From contig BCGN01000011.1 in the NCBI GenBank assembly GCA_001599295.1, forward strand, positions 248,001 to 312,000: 64,000 nt of DNA. Direction: 5' to 3'. A program made the position numbers and the translations under genes. Source of the stretch: Sporopachydermia quercuum. Lineage: Eukaryota > Ascomycota > Sporopachydermiomycetes > Sporopachydermiales > Sporopachydermiaceae. This document shows positions 11,244 through 22,194 of this stretch, piece after piece. Position 1 is the first letter of the stretch; each line of letters begins with the position of its first letter. The notes under the pieces were generated by a model. That model was not told the DNA's origin. It saw nothing but the letters and a program-made list of their open reading frames with translations, and did not search any database.

Positions 11244-14200
11244 ATGCATGTGATACCAAACCAACATGGCGATTATGGAGAAAATGAAAATGAAGCAATA
11301 TCTGCTTGGATTGGAGTGAATTCTTCCGTTGGAGATGCTGGAGCTAATAATCCCGTGGTGAATGATGGCAATGGCAGTAGTGATGGTAACTTAATAGATG
11401 TAGATCTGGGAACTGGTGAAGCTGTTACTGATAGTAGCAAATCGAGAGAAATAAAAGAGGATGTCAGACAATTTACTAAATTTCAAGGAGGAAAAACTCC
11501 TGCTAGAATTATTCATGATATACTACGCACTGTTATAGCAAGAGAGAACCCATTCCGTAAACACGCTGGCGATACAATAGCCACTTCGAGGTCTAGAAAT
11601 AAGCAGTGGCCACACTATTTAAGCAAGCTTCCTCTTCAATACTGTCGATCGATTCCTTCTAGTACACCTTTCGAAATATATGTCAACAAGAACGTCTGGG
11701 AGTTTTCCCCATGTGTCTCTAAAGCTGTTTCTGATAAAGGTATTGCTTACACGCGAATGAGAGCTTTAATATGCCATNAACAAGAATTCAATGTATTCCA
11801 CTTAGATTTAAAAGTACAGGTACGAGAAGATGAGGCACTTAGACTGAAATTTGATAAATCATTTATCCATTTAGTACTGGAAGAGGAAGACCCGAATCTT
11901 ACACTATCTACAGAATGCATTGACTATGCTGTATTTACATTACCTGGTTCTTCACTGAGAGTCACTATTAGTATTACAGAATCAGAATTCAAAGAGAAAG
12001 AACTGTTGAGTTTTGATCCTGATAATATGCGAGCTAGAATTAATCAATTCCATGGTGCTGATCCTANAGCTGAGAGTATAACAGATAAAGAGGGCAAAGC
12101 ATTCAAGTATCCCACGACATTCGACAGCTTAGGACTATTGTTGCGTATTATGATAAAGCCTTTGGCTGCTAGCAATGAACAGGAACTGAGACCAATTGGA
12201 TTTTTCAACGAAGCATTAAATAATAAAATAGACCCTCAATTGCTCCCTACAGTGAAGTTCAGTGAAAACTACGAAACTTCCCAATACGAGCCTCCTGACT
12301 TTCGTAGCTTGGGGCCAATACAGGACTCGGTTCTNCCTGAAGTATATATGAGGAACCCTGAATTGCAAGCAGTAAGAGATCAAATGGTAAGGCAACTACT
12401 GGAAGTGGTGTTTTATATGGATCGAAACATCAAACTAATGGAAACAGAGCAACCACAAACTGGTCTGAAAGACGGCACAGAGTTACTAATGAGGACCCTT
12501 TTAGCACCAACAAGAAAAGAAACAGTTTTGCTCGAAGCCAATCCAGATACTTATCCTGGGTTTGTAGAATTAGGTGCTGTTCCAGGATTCACTAGCGGGC
12601 AAATACTTAGATGCTTTGAATCGCAATGTAAGCTTGATCCAAAGAATACACCATCATACTTTGGCTCCCTACGTATATTAGCATTGAGTAGTGGTGATGT
12701 AGAACTAGAAGAGCAAACTTCACGGTTAAGATCCCTTGGTTATTTGTCTGATGACGAGATTCGAAATGGCTACGCCTGGTTTCTTCCCGGAGTACATCCT
12801 GATAGGATCCGAGATTTGGATCTTGCTTTAGCATATCGAAAGCAACTAAGATTGAAACCNGAGAATCATAGACAAATCTCGGAACTCTTAGTTTCACTCG
12901 GTATCGCAAGAGGGTCTCAATTCATCCGTGAACTTCCGCGATCAGACCCTCTGCCTTTATCGGAAGCTTATAATGTGTTAGGAGCCGATGAGAAAATCGA
13001 AGATGACTCGGTAATAGTAGCTTTTGAAGTACTTCGGGGTGATTATACGGATGGTGAGCAAAATCCTACATTAGTAGACCACGGCAAAAGAGCATTAATA
13101 TCAATAGCAGAAGCTCGGATGACAGCTAGGCTTTTATCTTATGCTGAGACATCGGGGAAGGCTATTCCTGTTTGGCCATATGATGAAGATGATTTATTAG
13201 AATATAGCGATAAAACAGACATGGAAATTTTATCGGAAATCTCCAATCAAATTCAAAAAGAGCCTGATCAAGTTTGGTATCAACGCCAGGTACTTAGAAG
13301 AATAGGCGAAATCAGGAACAGTGAACTAATAAACGATTTCCTTCAAAGTGGAAGAATCAATGCTAAAAAGTTAGAACCTAATGAATGGCCAGTAGGGTTA
13401 ATGAATTTAGGTAATACTTGTTATCTTAACTCATTATTGCAATATTTCTTTGCTTTGAGACCTCTTCGAGAATTTGTTCTTGACTTTGATGCTTTAGCTG
13501 TAGGGAAGGATGATGAATTGTTGAANAGAAGAAGAATAGGTGGAAGNAAAGTGTCCCAAGAGGAGTCTATTAGAGCGAGACAGTTTGTTTTCTATTTACA
13601 GGATCTATTTCGTACATTGATATCTACTCCTGAGAGGGAAATATGCCCCAAGAAACAATTAGAGTATTTGGCTCTTATGCCGTCAGGATTAGAAGATTTC
13701 ACAGTTTTCCAGTTGGAAGAAGCAACTGACATTGAACCGACGACAGGACCAGAATCTCGTCCTGAAATAACTACTGAGAATACTGAANATCAAAGTGAAG
13801 GTGATTTGGAGATAGTAGATACTCAGGGAAATAAGCACAAGAGAGAAAAGACTCCTATTGTTGAAAGTGACAGTGAGAACAAAGACCAGGTAAAGGAACA
13901 AACTCAGGAGCGTAAAAAGGAGCTGGAAAACGAGTTTGAGGGCCCAATTGAAATAGTGAGATCAAAATCTGAAGGTCGGACTGGTGATGAGTCTTCTACA
14001 TCGAATACTCCTTTAGGAGATTCACAATTAGAGCCTAATAGCTTCAAGCGAAGAGTTTCCGAATCACATATTACTGAGAGTCGCAATAGAGCGTCTGGTA
14101 ATAGAGTCCAAGAGCTGTCTGATACACCAGTTGTTTCTGATACTGTGATAGATGTAGCTAATGACAGTATTGCTGGTGGTCCCGATACCAACGGCAGTAG

Positions 14201-15749
14201 TGAGAATAAGAATTGTAGTAACGATAATCAATTAACAGGATCTGAGCAAAATACAACAAGCTCTTCTTTACCAGCACAACGAAATAAGAGTATTATACCC
14301 GGTTTTGAAGTTTCAGAAGAACAAATGCTCACGGCTTCAGAAATGGGCAGACAGCAAGATGTCACTGAATGTGTCGGTAATGTTCTATTCCAAATCGAGG
14401 CAGCAGCAGATCCTGAAGAGTTAGATAACTCGGGTGAACAAATTGATATTATCAAGCGACTTTTCTATGGTAAAACCAAACAATCAATGCGATCAAGAAA
14501 CAAAGAAGGAGATATTCGGGAAAACATTGAGCAGTTTAGTTATGTTATAGTAAACGTAGCCAACAAACCAAAAGACATATATCAAGCGTTTGATCAATAT
14601 TTCGCTGGAGAAGCAGCTGTTGAGACTGATAATCAATTATTTGATCGATCAGTAAGTGTGATAGATCTACCACCTATTTTGCAGGTGCAAGTTCAACGTA
14701 TTGACTATGACAAAGTAAGAGAACGATTGGTTAAATTGAATAATCCTTTACCGTTCCCTACTACTGTTTATATGGATAGATATGTTGAAGAGGCTCAAGA
14801 GTCATTGAGCAGAGGCCAAAAAAGACAGAAATACTTCGAATTGGTAAGAGAGTTCTTGGAATTAAGCGAAAAGAAGAAAGAACTGAGTAAGTATGAAGAT
14901 GGGTTAACGTTGAAAGACGCTTTGAAAACTTGTGCTGATTGGCTGACAGAGGCAAGTAGTAGAGAGGATATTATTGTTGATCCAGAGACAATAGAGACAT
15001 TGGATAATCAAATCCGTCAGATTGAGTCTGAAAGGATTGAATTATCAAATAGACACGAAGAATTAGAAGCGATTCTTGAAAACGAGTTCTCCCAAGATAA
15101 GAACTATGGCTATAAGTTGTTTGCAGTGTTTATCCATAGAGGTGAACCAAGTTTCGGTCATTACTGGGTTTATTTACGAGATTTTGATAGAAAGACACTC
15201 GACGGGCAGTTATTATTCAGAAAATATAATGATCAGCATGTGACTGAAGTGCCTATTCATGAAGTTATGAATTTCGATGAGGAGAATACAGCTACACCAT
15301 GTTTCCTTACTTTTGTTAGAGAAGGCATGGAGAAGGAACTTGTGAATCCACTACTACGATTAATTGAAGATGTCACTTCAGATGAGGATAACAATAAAGA
15401 AAACGCGGTAGTGACTAAACCCAATAATATTACTATAGATGTAACAGATGATACTGACGTGGATGTGGCTGTTGATGCTGATGTTCAGATCTCGAGTTCG
15501 AAGGAAGTCAAAACGAAGGTTAAAAAGGGAAAATATATTGATACAGATAGAAGCATTGAGGGCATACCGGTTGCTGAATTATTGCATGAGGATTCCGAGT
15601 CTGACTCCAATTCAGAGATGGGGCTAATAGAAGATGATTTTAACAACGATTTCGAAAGTAGCAAAGATGATTATAATTTAGAGGTTGATCCTAAAGATTT
15701 CAACATTAGTATGATGAAATCAGACGGGTATTTAAATGATCATTGGTGA
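11244..15749 (+). CDS. UBP2: UBP2-type ubiquitin-specific protease
   Basis: Deubiquitinase of the USP family. Yeast Ubp2 trims K63-linked chains and works with Rsp5 and Rup1. It has 1501 aa against about 1270 in S. cerevisiae. A long N-terminal half (about 1-715) resembles the Ubp2 N-terminal domain and is followed by the catalytic domain: Cys box GLMNLGNTCYLNSLLQYF with nucleophile Cys726, QQDVTECVGN, and His box SFGHYWVYLRDF with His1306. Between Cys and His boxes lies an acidic Ser/Glu/Asp-rich insert (about 830-1025) that accounts for much of the extra length. The C-terminal 120 residues are acidic and Asp-rich. The start is the first ATG of the frame. Seven isolated N bases fall inside the gene. 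Confidence 0.95.
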   Translation: MHVIPNQHGDYGENENEAISAWIGVNSSVGDAGANNPVVNDGNGSSDGNLIDVDLGTGEAVTDSSKSREIKEDVRQFTKFQGGKTPARIIHDILRTVIARENPFRKHAGDTIATSRSRNKQWPHYLSKLPLQYCRSIPSSTPFEIYVNKNVWEFSPCVSKAVSDKGIAYTRMRALICHXQEFNVFHLDLKVQVREDEALRLKFDKSFIHLVLEEEDPNLTLSTECIDYAVFTLPGSSLRVTISITESEFKEKELLSFDPDNMRARINQFHGADPXAESITDKEGKAFKYPTTFDSLGLLLRIMIKPLAASNEQELRPIGFFNEALNNKIDPQLLPTVKFSENYETSQYEPPDFRSLGPIQDSVXPEVYMRNPELQAVRDQMVRQLLEVVFYMDRNIKLMETEQPQTGLKDGTELLMRTLLAPTRKETVLLEANPDTYPGFVELGAVPGFTSGQILRCFESQCKLDPKNTPSYFGSLRILALSSGDVELEEQTSRLRSLGYLSDDEIRNGYAWFLPGVHPDRIRDLDLALAYRKQLRLKXENHRQISELLVSLGIARGSQFIRELPRSDPLPLSEAYNVLGADEKIEDDSVIVAFEVLRGDYTDGEQNPTLVDHGKRALISIAEARMTARLLSYAETSGKAIPVWPYDEDDLLEYSDKTDMEILSEISNQIQKEPDQVWYQRQVLRRIGEIRNSELINDFLQSGRINAKKLEPNEWPVGLMNLGNTCYLNSLLQYFFALRPLREFVLDFDALAVGKDDELLXRRRIGGXKVSQEESIRARQFVFYLQDLFRTLISTPEREICPKKQLEYLALMPSGLEDFTVFQLEEATDIEPTTGPESRPEITTENTEXQSEGDLEIVDTQGNKHKREKTPIVESDSENKDQVKEQTQERKKELENEFEGPIEIVRSKSEGRTGDESSTSNTPLGDSQLEPNSFKRRVSESHITESRNRASGNRVQELSDTPVVSDTVIDVANDSIAGGPDTNGSSENKNCSNDNQLTGSEQNTTSSSLPAQRNKSIIPGFEVSEEQMLTASEMGRQQDVTECVGNVLFQIEAAADPEELDNSGEQIDIIKRLFYGKTKQSMRSRNKEGDIRENIEQFSYVIVNVANKPKDIYQAFDQYFAGEAAVETDNQLFDRSVSVIDLPPILQVQVQRIDYDKVRERLVKLNNPLPFPTTVYMDRYVEEAQESLSRGQKRQKYFELVREFLELSEKKKELSKYEDGLTLKDALKTCADWLTEASSREDIIVDPETIETLDNQIRQIESERIELSNRHEELEAILENEFSQDKNYGYKLFAVFIHRGEPSFGHYWVYLRDFDRKTLDGQLLFRKYNDQHVTEVPIHEVMNFDEENTATPCFLTFVREGMEKELVNPLLRLIEDVTSDEDNNKENAVVTKPNNITIDVTDDTDVDVAVDADVQISSSKEVKTKVKKGKYIDTDRSIEGIPVAELLHEDSESDSNSEMGLIEDDFNNDFESSKDDYNLEVDPKDFNISMMKSDGYLNDHW

Positions 15750-16223
15750 GTAGGTTCAATTTATTCAACACCTATCTATATCTATATCTATATATCTATC
15801 TATATTATTAGGAAGGATCATAAATTTGATGTAGGAAATGCATAGCGTTTTGAGAAGTTCAGCCCAGAAACAGTCTAGTAATTGAGTTCCACTTGCATAT
15901 CACTCACTAGTNGAATTATGTAAGACTATGTAAGACTATGTATGTCTTAGAGTATTGAAAGTATGACACAGTCTTGAGGCATGAAAGTGGAAGGAGTAAT
16001 GAGACTACAACTAGTTGATGATAGAGAGATCTAGAATAGTTCGCCAATAAGTAGCTCATTATAAAAGGAGAACAGTGAATTGTATAGGTTCCATTTCTTG
16101 AGGGAATGAATTGAGTGTATGGTGGTTCTATCCTGCAAAAAAGCTCAGCTCTCTTCAATTGATTGACCTGTTTCCTGTTCCTTTGAATCGAACGGGTAAT
16201 CGTGATTGCCAAAATTTACCAGA
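15750..16223. repeat. UBP2 3' flank with TATCTA-type simple repeat
   Basis: A pyrimidine/AT simple repeat of TATCTA units runs over about 15773-15806, 25 bp after the UBP2 stop. A short duplication of ATGTAAGACT lies at about 15918-15937. A 98-codon minus-strand frame here starts only with TTG and is not supported as a gene. Confidence 0.6.
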
Positions 16224-16556
16224 ATGGGGTCAGATCTGGGGATGCCAGCAATAGAAGAAGTCACATTTGTCACGATCAATAGTAACCCAAAATCAACTGA
16301 AGTGGTCTCCGCATCACCCCTGTCAACATCCCTTGGACCTGTTGCAGCTCGATTAACGACTATACGGTAAGAAAATTAATAATAACTTATATTGGGGTCT
16401 CAATAAATTGATTCTTGAAGTATTACATAATACATAAATCNTACGTAAGCAAAATAGGTCAGCAACCGAGATGAATTCGTCCGAATTTACATTACCGTGC
16501 CTAATGTCTTATGTCTGAGAAATTTTCGCAATCAAGAATCTGGAACTGAAACCTGA
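16224..16556 (+). CDS. possible small two-exon gene, unknown function
   Basis: Unrecognised. Exon 1 (16224-16366) opens MGSDLGMPAIEEVTFVTINS and is much more GC-rich than the flanks. It ends at ATACG followed by the donor GTAAGA. With acceptor GTCAG, exon 2 (16463-16556) continues in phase as RNRDEFVRIYITVPNVLCLR and ends ESGTET, giving 78 aa. The 96-nt intron lacks a clear CTAAC branch site and contains one N. That weakens the call, although the intron length fits its neighbours. It lies between UBP2 and VPS74 on the same strand. No domain, membrane segment or signal is evident. It could be a chance open stretch. Confidence 0.4.
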
Positions 16557-17265
16557 GAGATTGGTGCATTTCAACGATGAAAAGAGTACAACTGTCTAAA
16601 ACGAAAATAACCCATTTTCCTCGATTTTCCAGCACTAATTACCATCAATGTATTACTAGAATCAAACCGCTAATTAGCTCAATACTAATACTATCTTCCG
16701 TACTCATTATCTCTTTCCCCAGTGACACCTTCTCAAATCTTCACTTAAAGTTTGTCTGAATTAAGATAATGATTATGTCTAGTCGAATGAATCACATGAC
16801 ATTTGTTGTCAGTACACTNCAAAATTAACCACCAAAAAGCGTGTAAGAATAAAACTACAGTGTTTGATTATAGAACAGACACCGAAATCAGTCTGAAGGA
16901 ACGTAGAAGAAAACAGTTATTTGAAGCTTTATGGAAAAGTAATGCTATTAAATAGCAAGTCTTAAAGATCAATTTTAATAGGTCAATATTAGATAAGATA
17001 TTTGATTGATTAACTGAAAGTTTGGTTAGTTAGCTGATTCTTATTGATGGAAAGATAATTGCGTCTGGTCNCTTGTGGTATTGAAAAAGGATAACTTGCA
17101 AGTACCCCTTAGATGAGAATCAATAAGGCAATTAGTAAGATAAACAGTCTTAATTGCATTCAAAACAATAAGAAAACGCGGTAAAATCCAATATATATTC
17201 TAGTAGAATACGTTGTATTGATTTCCATAATTAAACCAATAAGAAGGTAGCATAGCATTATCATT
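16557..17265. promoter_or_regulatory. upstream region of VPS74
   Basis: No gene seen. It contains two N positions and presumably the VPS74 promoter. Nothing in it could be tied to a known regulator. Confidence 0.4.
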
Positions 17266-18303
17266 ATGTCAACAGGACTGCAGAGAAGAAGGGTTAGAGG
17301 ATCGACAGATGGAGATGATGAATCAAGAAATGATACAAATGATTACAACAATTTAGGCGGTGGAAGCAGCAGCAATAACGGAGCATCGCAAGTTGAAGTT
17401 GGTGATCACAAAGTTGTGTTTGATCCAAGAGATATCAATAATAATGAAGAATCTAAAGTGCCATTGCTTACTTTAATGGAAGAAGTTGTATTGATGGGAT
17501 TGAAAGATAAAGAAGGATATCTTTCTTTTTGGAATGATAATATCTCGTATGCTTTAAGAGGTTGTATAATGTTGGAACTCGCTTTCAGAGGTAAGATTGC
17601 TGTTGTAAATGACCCTGCTAGGAAAAGATATGAATTAAGTGAAAGAGTGATTGAATTGATCGATGACAGAATCACTGGAGAAGTTATTCTCGATGAAACT
17701 ATTAAATTGATGAAAGGAAGCGAGAAGTTATCAATTGCCAGTTGGATTGATTTATTGAGTGGTGAAACCTGGAATATCATGAAAATCAACTATCAGTTGA
17801 AGCAAGTGAGGGAAAGGTTAACCAAAGGTCTTGTTGATAAAGGTATTTTAAGAACCGAAAGAAGAAATTTTTTTCTATTTGATATGGCTACTCATCCAAT
17901 TTCTGATAACACAGCTAAAGAAGGTATTAAGAAAAGAGTTGTCAATTTATTAGCAGCAAGAACTGTTACACTACCTTTTGTTCCTAAGCTATTTTCAGAG
18001 GATACTAAGTATAAGTATCTAAGGTCAATAGCATTAGTATGTGGTGCTTATGCTGCCAATGTCCTAGAAAATGTCTTAATGGGATTGAATTATGATTTAA
18101 GAGATAAAGCATTTGCAAGAGCTGACGAATTATTATCTCAATATTCAGAGTATCCTTTCAATTTGACTGTAACCAGCTCACTAGGCGTTGGAATCAATTT
18201 GAATCAAGAAGTTTCCGAGGAGATTGAAGGTAGTAGTGACCTTCAACTTGAAGTGATTGCTGGTGTTTTGAGTGTTTTCTCAAGAATGGATTCCATCTTG
18301 TGA
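17266..18303 (+). CDS. VPS74: VPS74 / GOLPH3-family Golgi PI4P effector
   Basis: Peripheral Golgi protein that binds PI4P and sorts glycosyltransferases into COPI vesicles for retention. It has 345 aa, the same length as S. cerevisiae Vps74. An N-terminal arginine cluster (LQRRRVRG), the kind used for coatomer binding, precedes an acidic/Ser/Asn-rich linker to about residue 60. The GPP34 domain then runs to the end: [53 protein letters not shown], the hairpin [14 protein letters not shown], and the terminal [17 protein letters not shown]. There is no intron. It converges with the complex I gene downstream. Confidence 0.97.
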   Translation: MSTGLQRRRVRGSTDGDDESRNDTNDYNNLGGGSSSNNGASQVEVGDHKVVFDPRDINNNEESKVPLLTLMEEVVLMGLKDKEGYLSFWNDNISYALRGCIMLELAFRGKIAVVNDPARKRYELSERVIELIDDRITGEVILDETIKLMKGSEKLSIASWIDLLSGETWNIMKINYQLKQVRERLTKGLVDKGILRTERRNFFLFDMATHPISDNTAKEGIKKRVVNLLAARTVTLPFVPKLFSEDTKYKYLRSIALVCGAYAANVLENVLMGLNYDLRDKAFARADELLSQYSEYPFNLTVTSSLGVGINLNQEVSEEIEGSSDLQLEVIAGVLSVFSRMDSIL

Positions 18304-18914
18304 TCATCCACGAAATAATACCCATTCCTAAGTTCACGCTGTGGTTACAAGTTTCCTTCAAACAATAGACTTAGCTGAAGAGCTTAGCATAACAGTTATT
18401 CATTCTTCTTTCGATATGAATAAGAATAAGGAAGTTTATTGCTATGATAAAAATTTCTAACAGGTTTAGATGTACAGGAAATTATTCTTAAATACATTCT
18501 TCTTCATAAACACTCCCTTTTATTTTCTAATTCTTACTTTTTTTTGTTAGTTCCTTTTTTCTTGACTCATATTCATTTCCATTCTCATATTTCATCATGG
18601 GTTCATTGTTTAATTTCATATTTTCCATGTCAATATACTATAGACATGGGGATATAGACAACCTGAGCAATAAATGGTAATATAATTTGGTAAAATAGAG
18701 GAAAAGTTCTGTAAGAAGTAACTAATCTTCCAAAAAAAAAAATTAAGAAAGCAACTCAAGACAACTTTGATAAATAAACTAATTGACTGATAAATATGAT
18801 GATTTATTGTGATCTATTTCCTCATGAATCAAGAAAATATACAAGATAAAAATGAACATACAAGAAAACCCAATAAATGTATGACTATTGACGTGAATGT
18901 AACGAGTGAGTTAC
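18304..18914. other. convergent intergenic region (VPS74 / complex I TYKY)
   Basis: 3' UTR and terminator territory of two converging genes. It has T-rich runs on the plus strand (around 18537-18546) and nothing else recognisable. Confidence 0.5.
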
Positions 18915-19604
18915 TTATCGATAAGGAGCATCAGCGTCCAAGCAGTATTGTAATTCTTGTTCCCATTTATCACCATTAGCTAATAGCTTCTCCTTGTTGT
19001 ATAATAATTCTTCTCTCGTTTCGGTACTGTATTCAACATTGGGAGTTTCAACGATGGCATCAACAGGGCATGATTCCTGGCAATAGCCACAGTAAATGCA
19101 TTTAGTCATGTCAATATCGTACTTAACAGTTCTTCTTGATCCGTCAACACGTTCTTCAGCTTCAATTGTGATAGCTTGAGCTGGGCAAATAGCTTCACAC
19201 AGCTTGCAAGCAATGCACCTTTCTTCACCAGACGGGTAACGACGTAAAGCGTGTTCACCTCTAAATCTGGGAGAAATTGGACCCTTTTCAAAAGGATAAT
19301 AAATAGTATAAGGAGCTCTGAAATATTGTTCAAGACAAATATACATTCCTCGGAAACATTCTGCCAATAAGAAAAATTTAGTTGCTTTGTCTAACGCTGA
19401 TTCAGATTGTTCATCCCATTCTTTTGCTCTGTGTAAACGGAATCCGGATGGTGGAATAGCTTCTTCAGTGCCAACAGCGGTCAAACCATTAGATTTTGTA
19501 GATGTTATAGTTCTGAGTTGAAATCCAACTCGACTGTTTGAAACAATTCTAGCTGTTAAATTTTTGTTCAATGGTCGAACAGAAGTCCTTAGTATAGAGG
19601 CCAT
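18915..19604 (-). CDS. NUIM: NADH:ubiquinone oxidoreductase 23 kDa subunit (TYKY/NUIM)
   Basis: Peripheral-arm subunit of mitochondrial complex I that carries clusters N6a and N6b and passes electrons toward quinone. It has 229 aa. The first 35 residues are basic and Ser/Thr-rich ([15 protein letters not shown]), a mitochondrial presequence. Two ferredoxin motifs follow: [12 protein letters not shown] (Cys130, 133, 136, 140) and [12 protein letters not shown] (Cys169, 172, 175, 179). The conserved [20 protein letters not shown] precedes them. The frame is open for 34 codons upstream to another ATG, but the extension is hydrophobic, non-conserved and would bury the presequence. The ATG at 19602-19604 is therefore preferred. 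Its presence shows that this yeast keeps complex I. Confidence 0.97.
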   Translation of the reverse strand: MASILRTSVRPLNKNLTARIVSNSRVGFQLRTITSTKSNGLTAVGTEEAIPPSGFRLHRAKEWDEQSESALDKATKFFLLAECFRGMYICLEQYFRAPYTIYYPFEKGPISPRFRGEHALRRYPSGEERCIACKLCEAICPAQAITIEAEERVDGSRRTVKYDIDMTKCIYCGYCQESCPVDAIVETPNVEYSTETREELLYNKEKLLANGDKWEQELQYCLDADAPYR

Positions 19605-20848
19605 TTTGTCGAATGTTGTATGCTTATGTGTGTATGTGATGATGAAGTAATTTGCTATGATGCCAGCTGTGCGATCTAATTTAAATGATGTGAAATGAAA
19701 AAACAAATTAAATCCTACTTTTCCCCTACTTTCTCTTTTATTCTATGATTTCTTCCCAAAGTTGTAATAATGATGATGTTGACTATTGGTGTATCTTCAT
19801 CCCTCGACCACATACAATCCAACTCGATTCAATTTCGAACCAACAGGTAGAATAAATGCTTATTTATAATATCACCAATAAGTAAGAGCAGTCTATCTGT
19901 CTCTGAATTACTTTTTGATTTCAGNGCTATATTGAGTTCTACAACAAAGTCCTCCCTACTATAATAATCATAGGTAATATAAAGATCCTTCTCTGCAAAG
20001 TGCTATATTATGCTATGGTGAATAATCTAGCATAGAGTGTTTTACCTGTCATAAGCAAATGAACATAATAATGGAATAATAATAATGTGATTGGTTCAAA
20101 TTACTCCTCATGCTTAGCTGGACATTTTGCTGTGTAACTCTCAACATAATGTCCGGTTACTTGATTAATGGAGGGATAACTCTACAAGAAGTTTTAGAGG
20201 GTAGTTTTTGTTACCAGTTTGAAAATACAGGGGACCTCTAAAGAGAGAATCGATAATAATTCTGCCTTGATTGGCGAAATTCATGGCGTCAACTATGCGT
20301 AAACATGTGGGACATACAGAAATATGCATAGATGGTGCTGCTGACATTAATCGCGTATATCACCTTAGAGCTATGGAGTCGTTATTTCAATTGGTAGTAT
20401 TCTGCTACATGTTAAGTTGTTATTACTCCAAAAAAACTGACAGTTGGGTGCTAAGATAATATGCCACTAAGTGAATCTAATGGCTTAATTGATATTAATG
20501 GCTACTAAAGGAGTAAAAGAGAAATGATGGGAAACACAATCAAGCGCTATTCTATGCAGTGACATCAAGCAAGCTATAAGGTTTTTCCCTTTCTAACCTC
20601 CAGTTACATGGAGACTTTTTTTTTATCATAAACAAGCTTAATCCTTTCAAAACATTATATAGATGAAATATGTATACATATTAAGACCTATTTGTGTAAC
20701 AACTAAAACAAATAAACAAATAAATAATCAGAACCAATTCAAAACAATAAACTATGTTCTCAGGTCAATCTCGTTTCAGAGATGTTTCAGATAGAATTCA
20801 TATTCATGCATGACTTGCATATAGGATCGTATTGCCTTACATTATTAT
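19605..20848. other. intergenic region upstream of complex I gene
   Basis: Mostly featureless AT-rich DNA up to the tandem repeat array. The only content suggested is the low-confidence spliced frame at 20101-20347 listed separately. Confidence 0.4.
20101..20347 (-). CDS. doubtful two-exon mini-gene (36 codons)
   Basis: Not recognised. Exon 1 (20347-20318) reads MSAAPSMHIS and ends at a perfect GTATGT donor. With acceptor TTGTAG, exon 2 (20181-20101) reads in phase SYPSINQVTGHYVESYTAKC and ends PAKHEE before TAA. The intron would be 136 nt. The branch site is weak (TAACA or CTAAAAC). Unspliced, the first frame runs for 60 codons instead. Support is only the donor, phase and somewhat coding-like composition, so chance is a real alternative. 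Confidence 0.22.
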
Positions 20849-22194
20849 TGTAACAACCAGCTTATTACTAAATCCACGTGACCCTTAACGTGACACATTT
20901 GACATTTTAGATTTATCTATATTTCTATTTGTACCTTTTATATATATACTATTTACTTCGCTGATTATTTACTCTCATTCTTCTCTTTCTAATTAATAAT
21001 AAGAAGAAGGAGAAGAAGGGAAAAGAGTAAGAACTCTAATATAATTCTTCATTATTTCTTAAAATTCATTTTATTTTACTGAATGATATATGATCAGACA
21101 GTAACACTTTGTAACAACCAGCTATGCATTACTTATTACTAAACCACGTGACCTTTCACGTGACACATTGGCATTTCACATCTATCTATATTTCTATTTG
21201 TACCTTTTATATATATATACTATTTACTTCGCTGATTATTTACTCTCATTCTTCTCTTTCTAATTAATAATAAGAAGAAGGAGAAGAAGGGAAAAGAGTA
21301 AGAACTCTAATATAATTCTTCATTATTTCTTAAAATTCATTTTATTTTACTGAATGATATATGATCAGACAGTAACACTTTGTAACAACCAGCTATGCAT
21401 TACTTATTACTAAACCACGTGACCTTTCACGTGACACATTGGCATTTCACATCTATCTATATTTCTATTTGTACCTTTTATATATATATACTATTTACTT
21501 CGCTGATTATTTACTCTCATTCTTCTCTTTCTAATTAATAATAAGAAGAAGGAGAAGAAGGGAAAAGAGTAAGAATTCTAATATAATTCTTCATTATTTC
21601 TTAAAATTCATTTTATTTTACTGAATGATATATGATCAGACAGTAACACTTTGTAACAACCAGCTATGCATTACTTATTACTAAACCACGTGACCTTTCA
21701 CGTGACACATTGGNATTTNACATNTATCTATATTTCTATTTGTACCTTTTATATATATATACTATTTACTTCGCTGATTATTTACTCTCATTCTTCTCTT
21801 TCTAATTAATAAGAAGAAGAAGGAGAAGAAGGAAAAAGAGTAAGAATTCTGATACAATTCTTCAATTTTTCTTAAAATTCATTTTATTTTACTGAATGAT
21901 GTATGATCAGACAGTAACACACTTACTGTAACAACCAGCTATGCATTACTTATTACTAAACCACGTGACCTTTCACGTGACACATTGGCATTTCACATCT
22001 ATCTATATTTCTATTTGTACCTTTTATATATATATACTATTTACTTCGCTGATTATTTACTCTCATTCTTCTCTTTCTAATTAATAATAAGAAGAAGGAG
22101 AAGAAGGAAAAAGAGTAAGAATTCTGATACAATTCTTCAATTTTTCTTAAAATTCATTTTATTTTACTGAATGATGTATGATCAGACAGTAACA
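20849..22194. mobile_element. tandem array of five LTR-like units next to tRNA-Leu
   Basis: Five head-to-tail units: 20849-21106, 21110-21377, 21381-21648, 21652-21919 and 21927-22194. The last four are each 268 bp and the first is 258 bp. All begin TGTAACAACCAGC and end GACAGTAACA, the TG...CA ends of a retrotransposon LTR. Spacers are CTT three times, then 7 bp. Inside each are two CACGTG boxes 12 bp apart, a TATATATATA box and an AGAAGAAGGAGAAGAAGG purine tract. The array stops 11 bp before a tRNA gene, the usual target zone of Ty3/gypsy- and Ty1/copia-type elements. No internal region is present. Units 2-5 are nearly identical, so the amplification is recent or homogenised; unit 1 is older or altered in its first 70 bp. 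No clear target-site duplication flanks the array. The constant CTT spacer suggests tandem duplication of one solo LTR. A non-retroviral minisatellite is the alternative. Confidence 0.75.

Noticed and set aside
15916-16212. 98-codon minus-strand frame downstream of UBP2
   Set aside because: Start is TTG, composition is not gene-like, and no motif is recognisable.
18915-19706. longer N-terminus for the complex I subunit, starting at 19706
   Set aside because: The extension is hydrophobic and unrelated to TYKY presequences; [11 protein letters not shown] at 19604 is a normal presequence start.
20849-22194. CRISPR-like repeat array
   Set aside because: Repeats are 258-268 bp with 3-7 bp spacers in a eukaryote; it fits LTR-derived tandem units.
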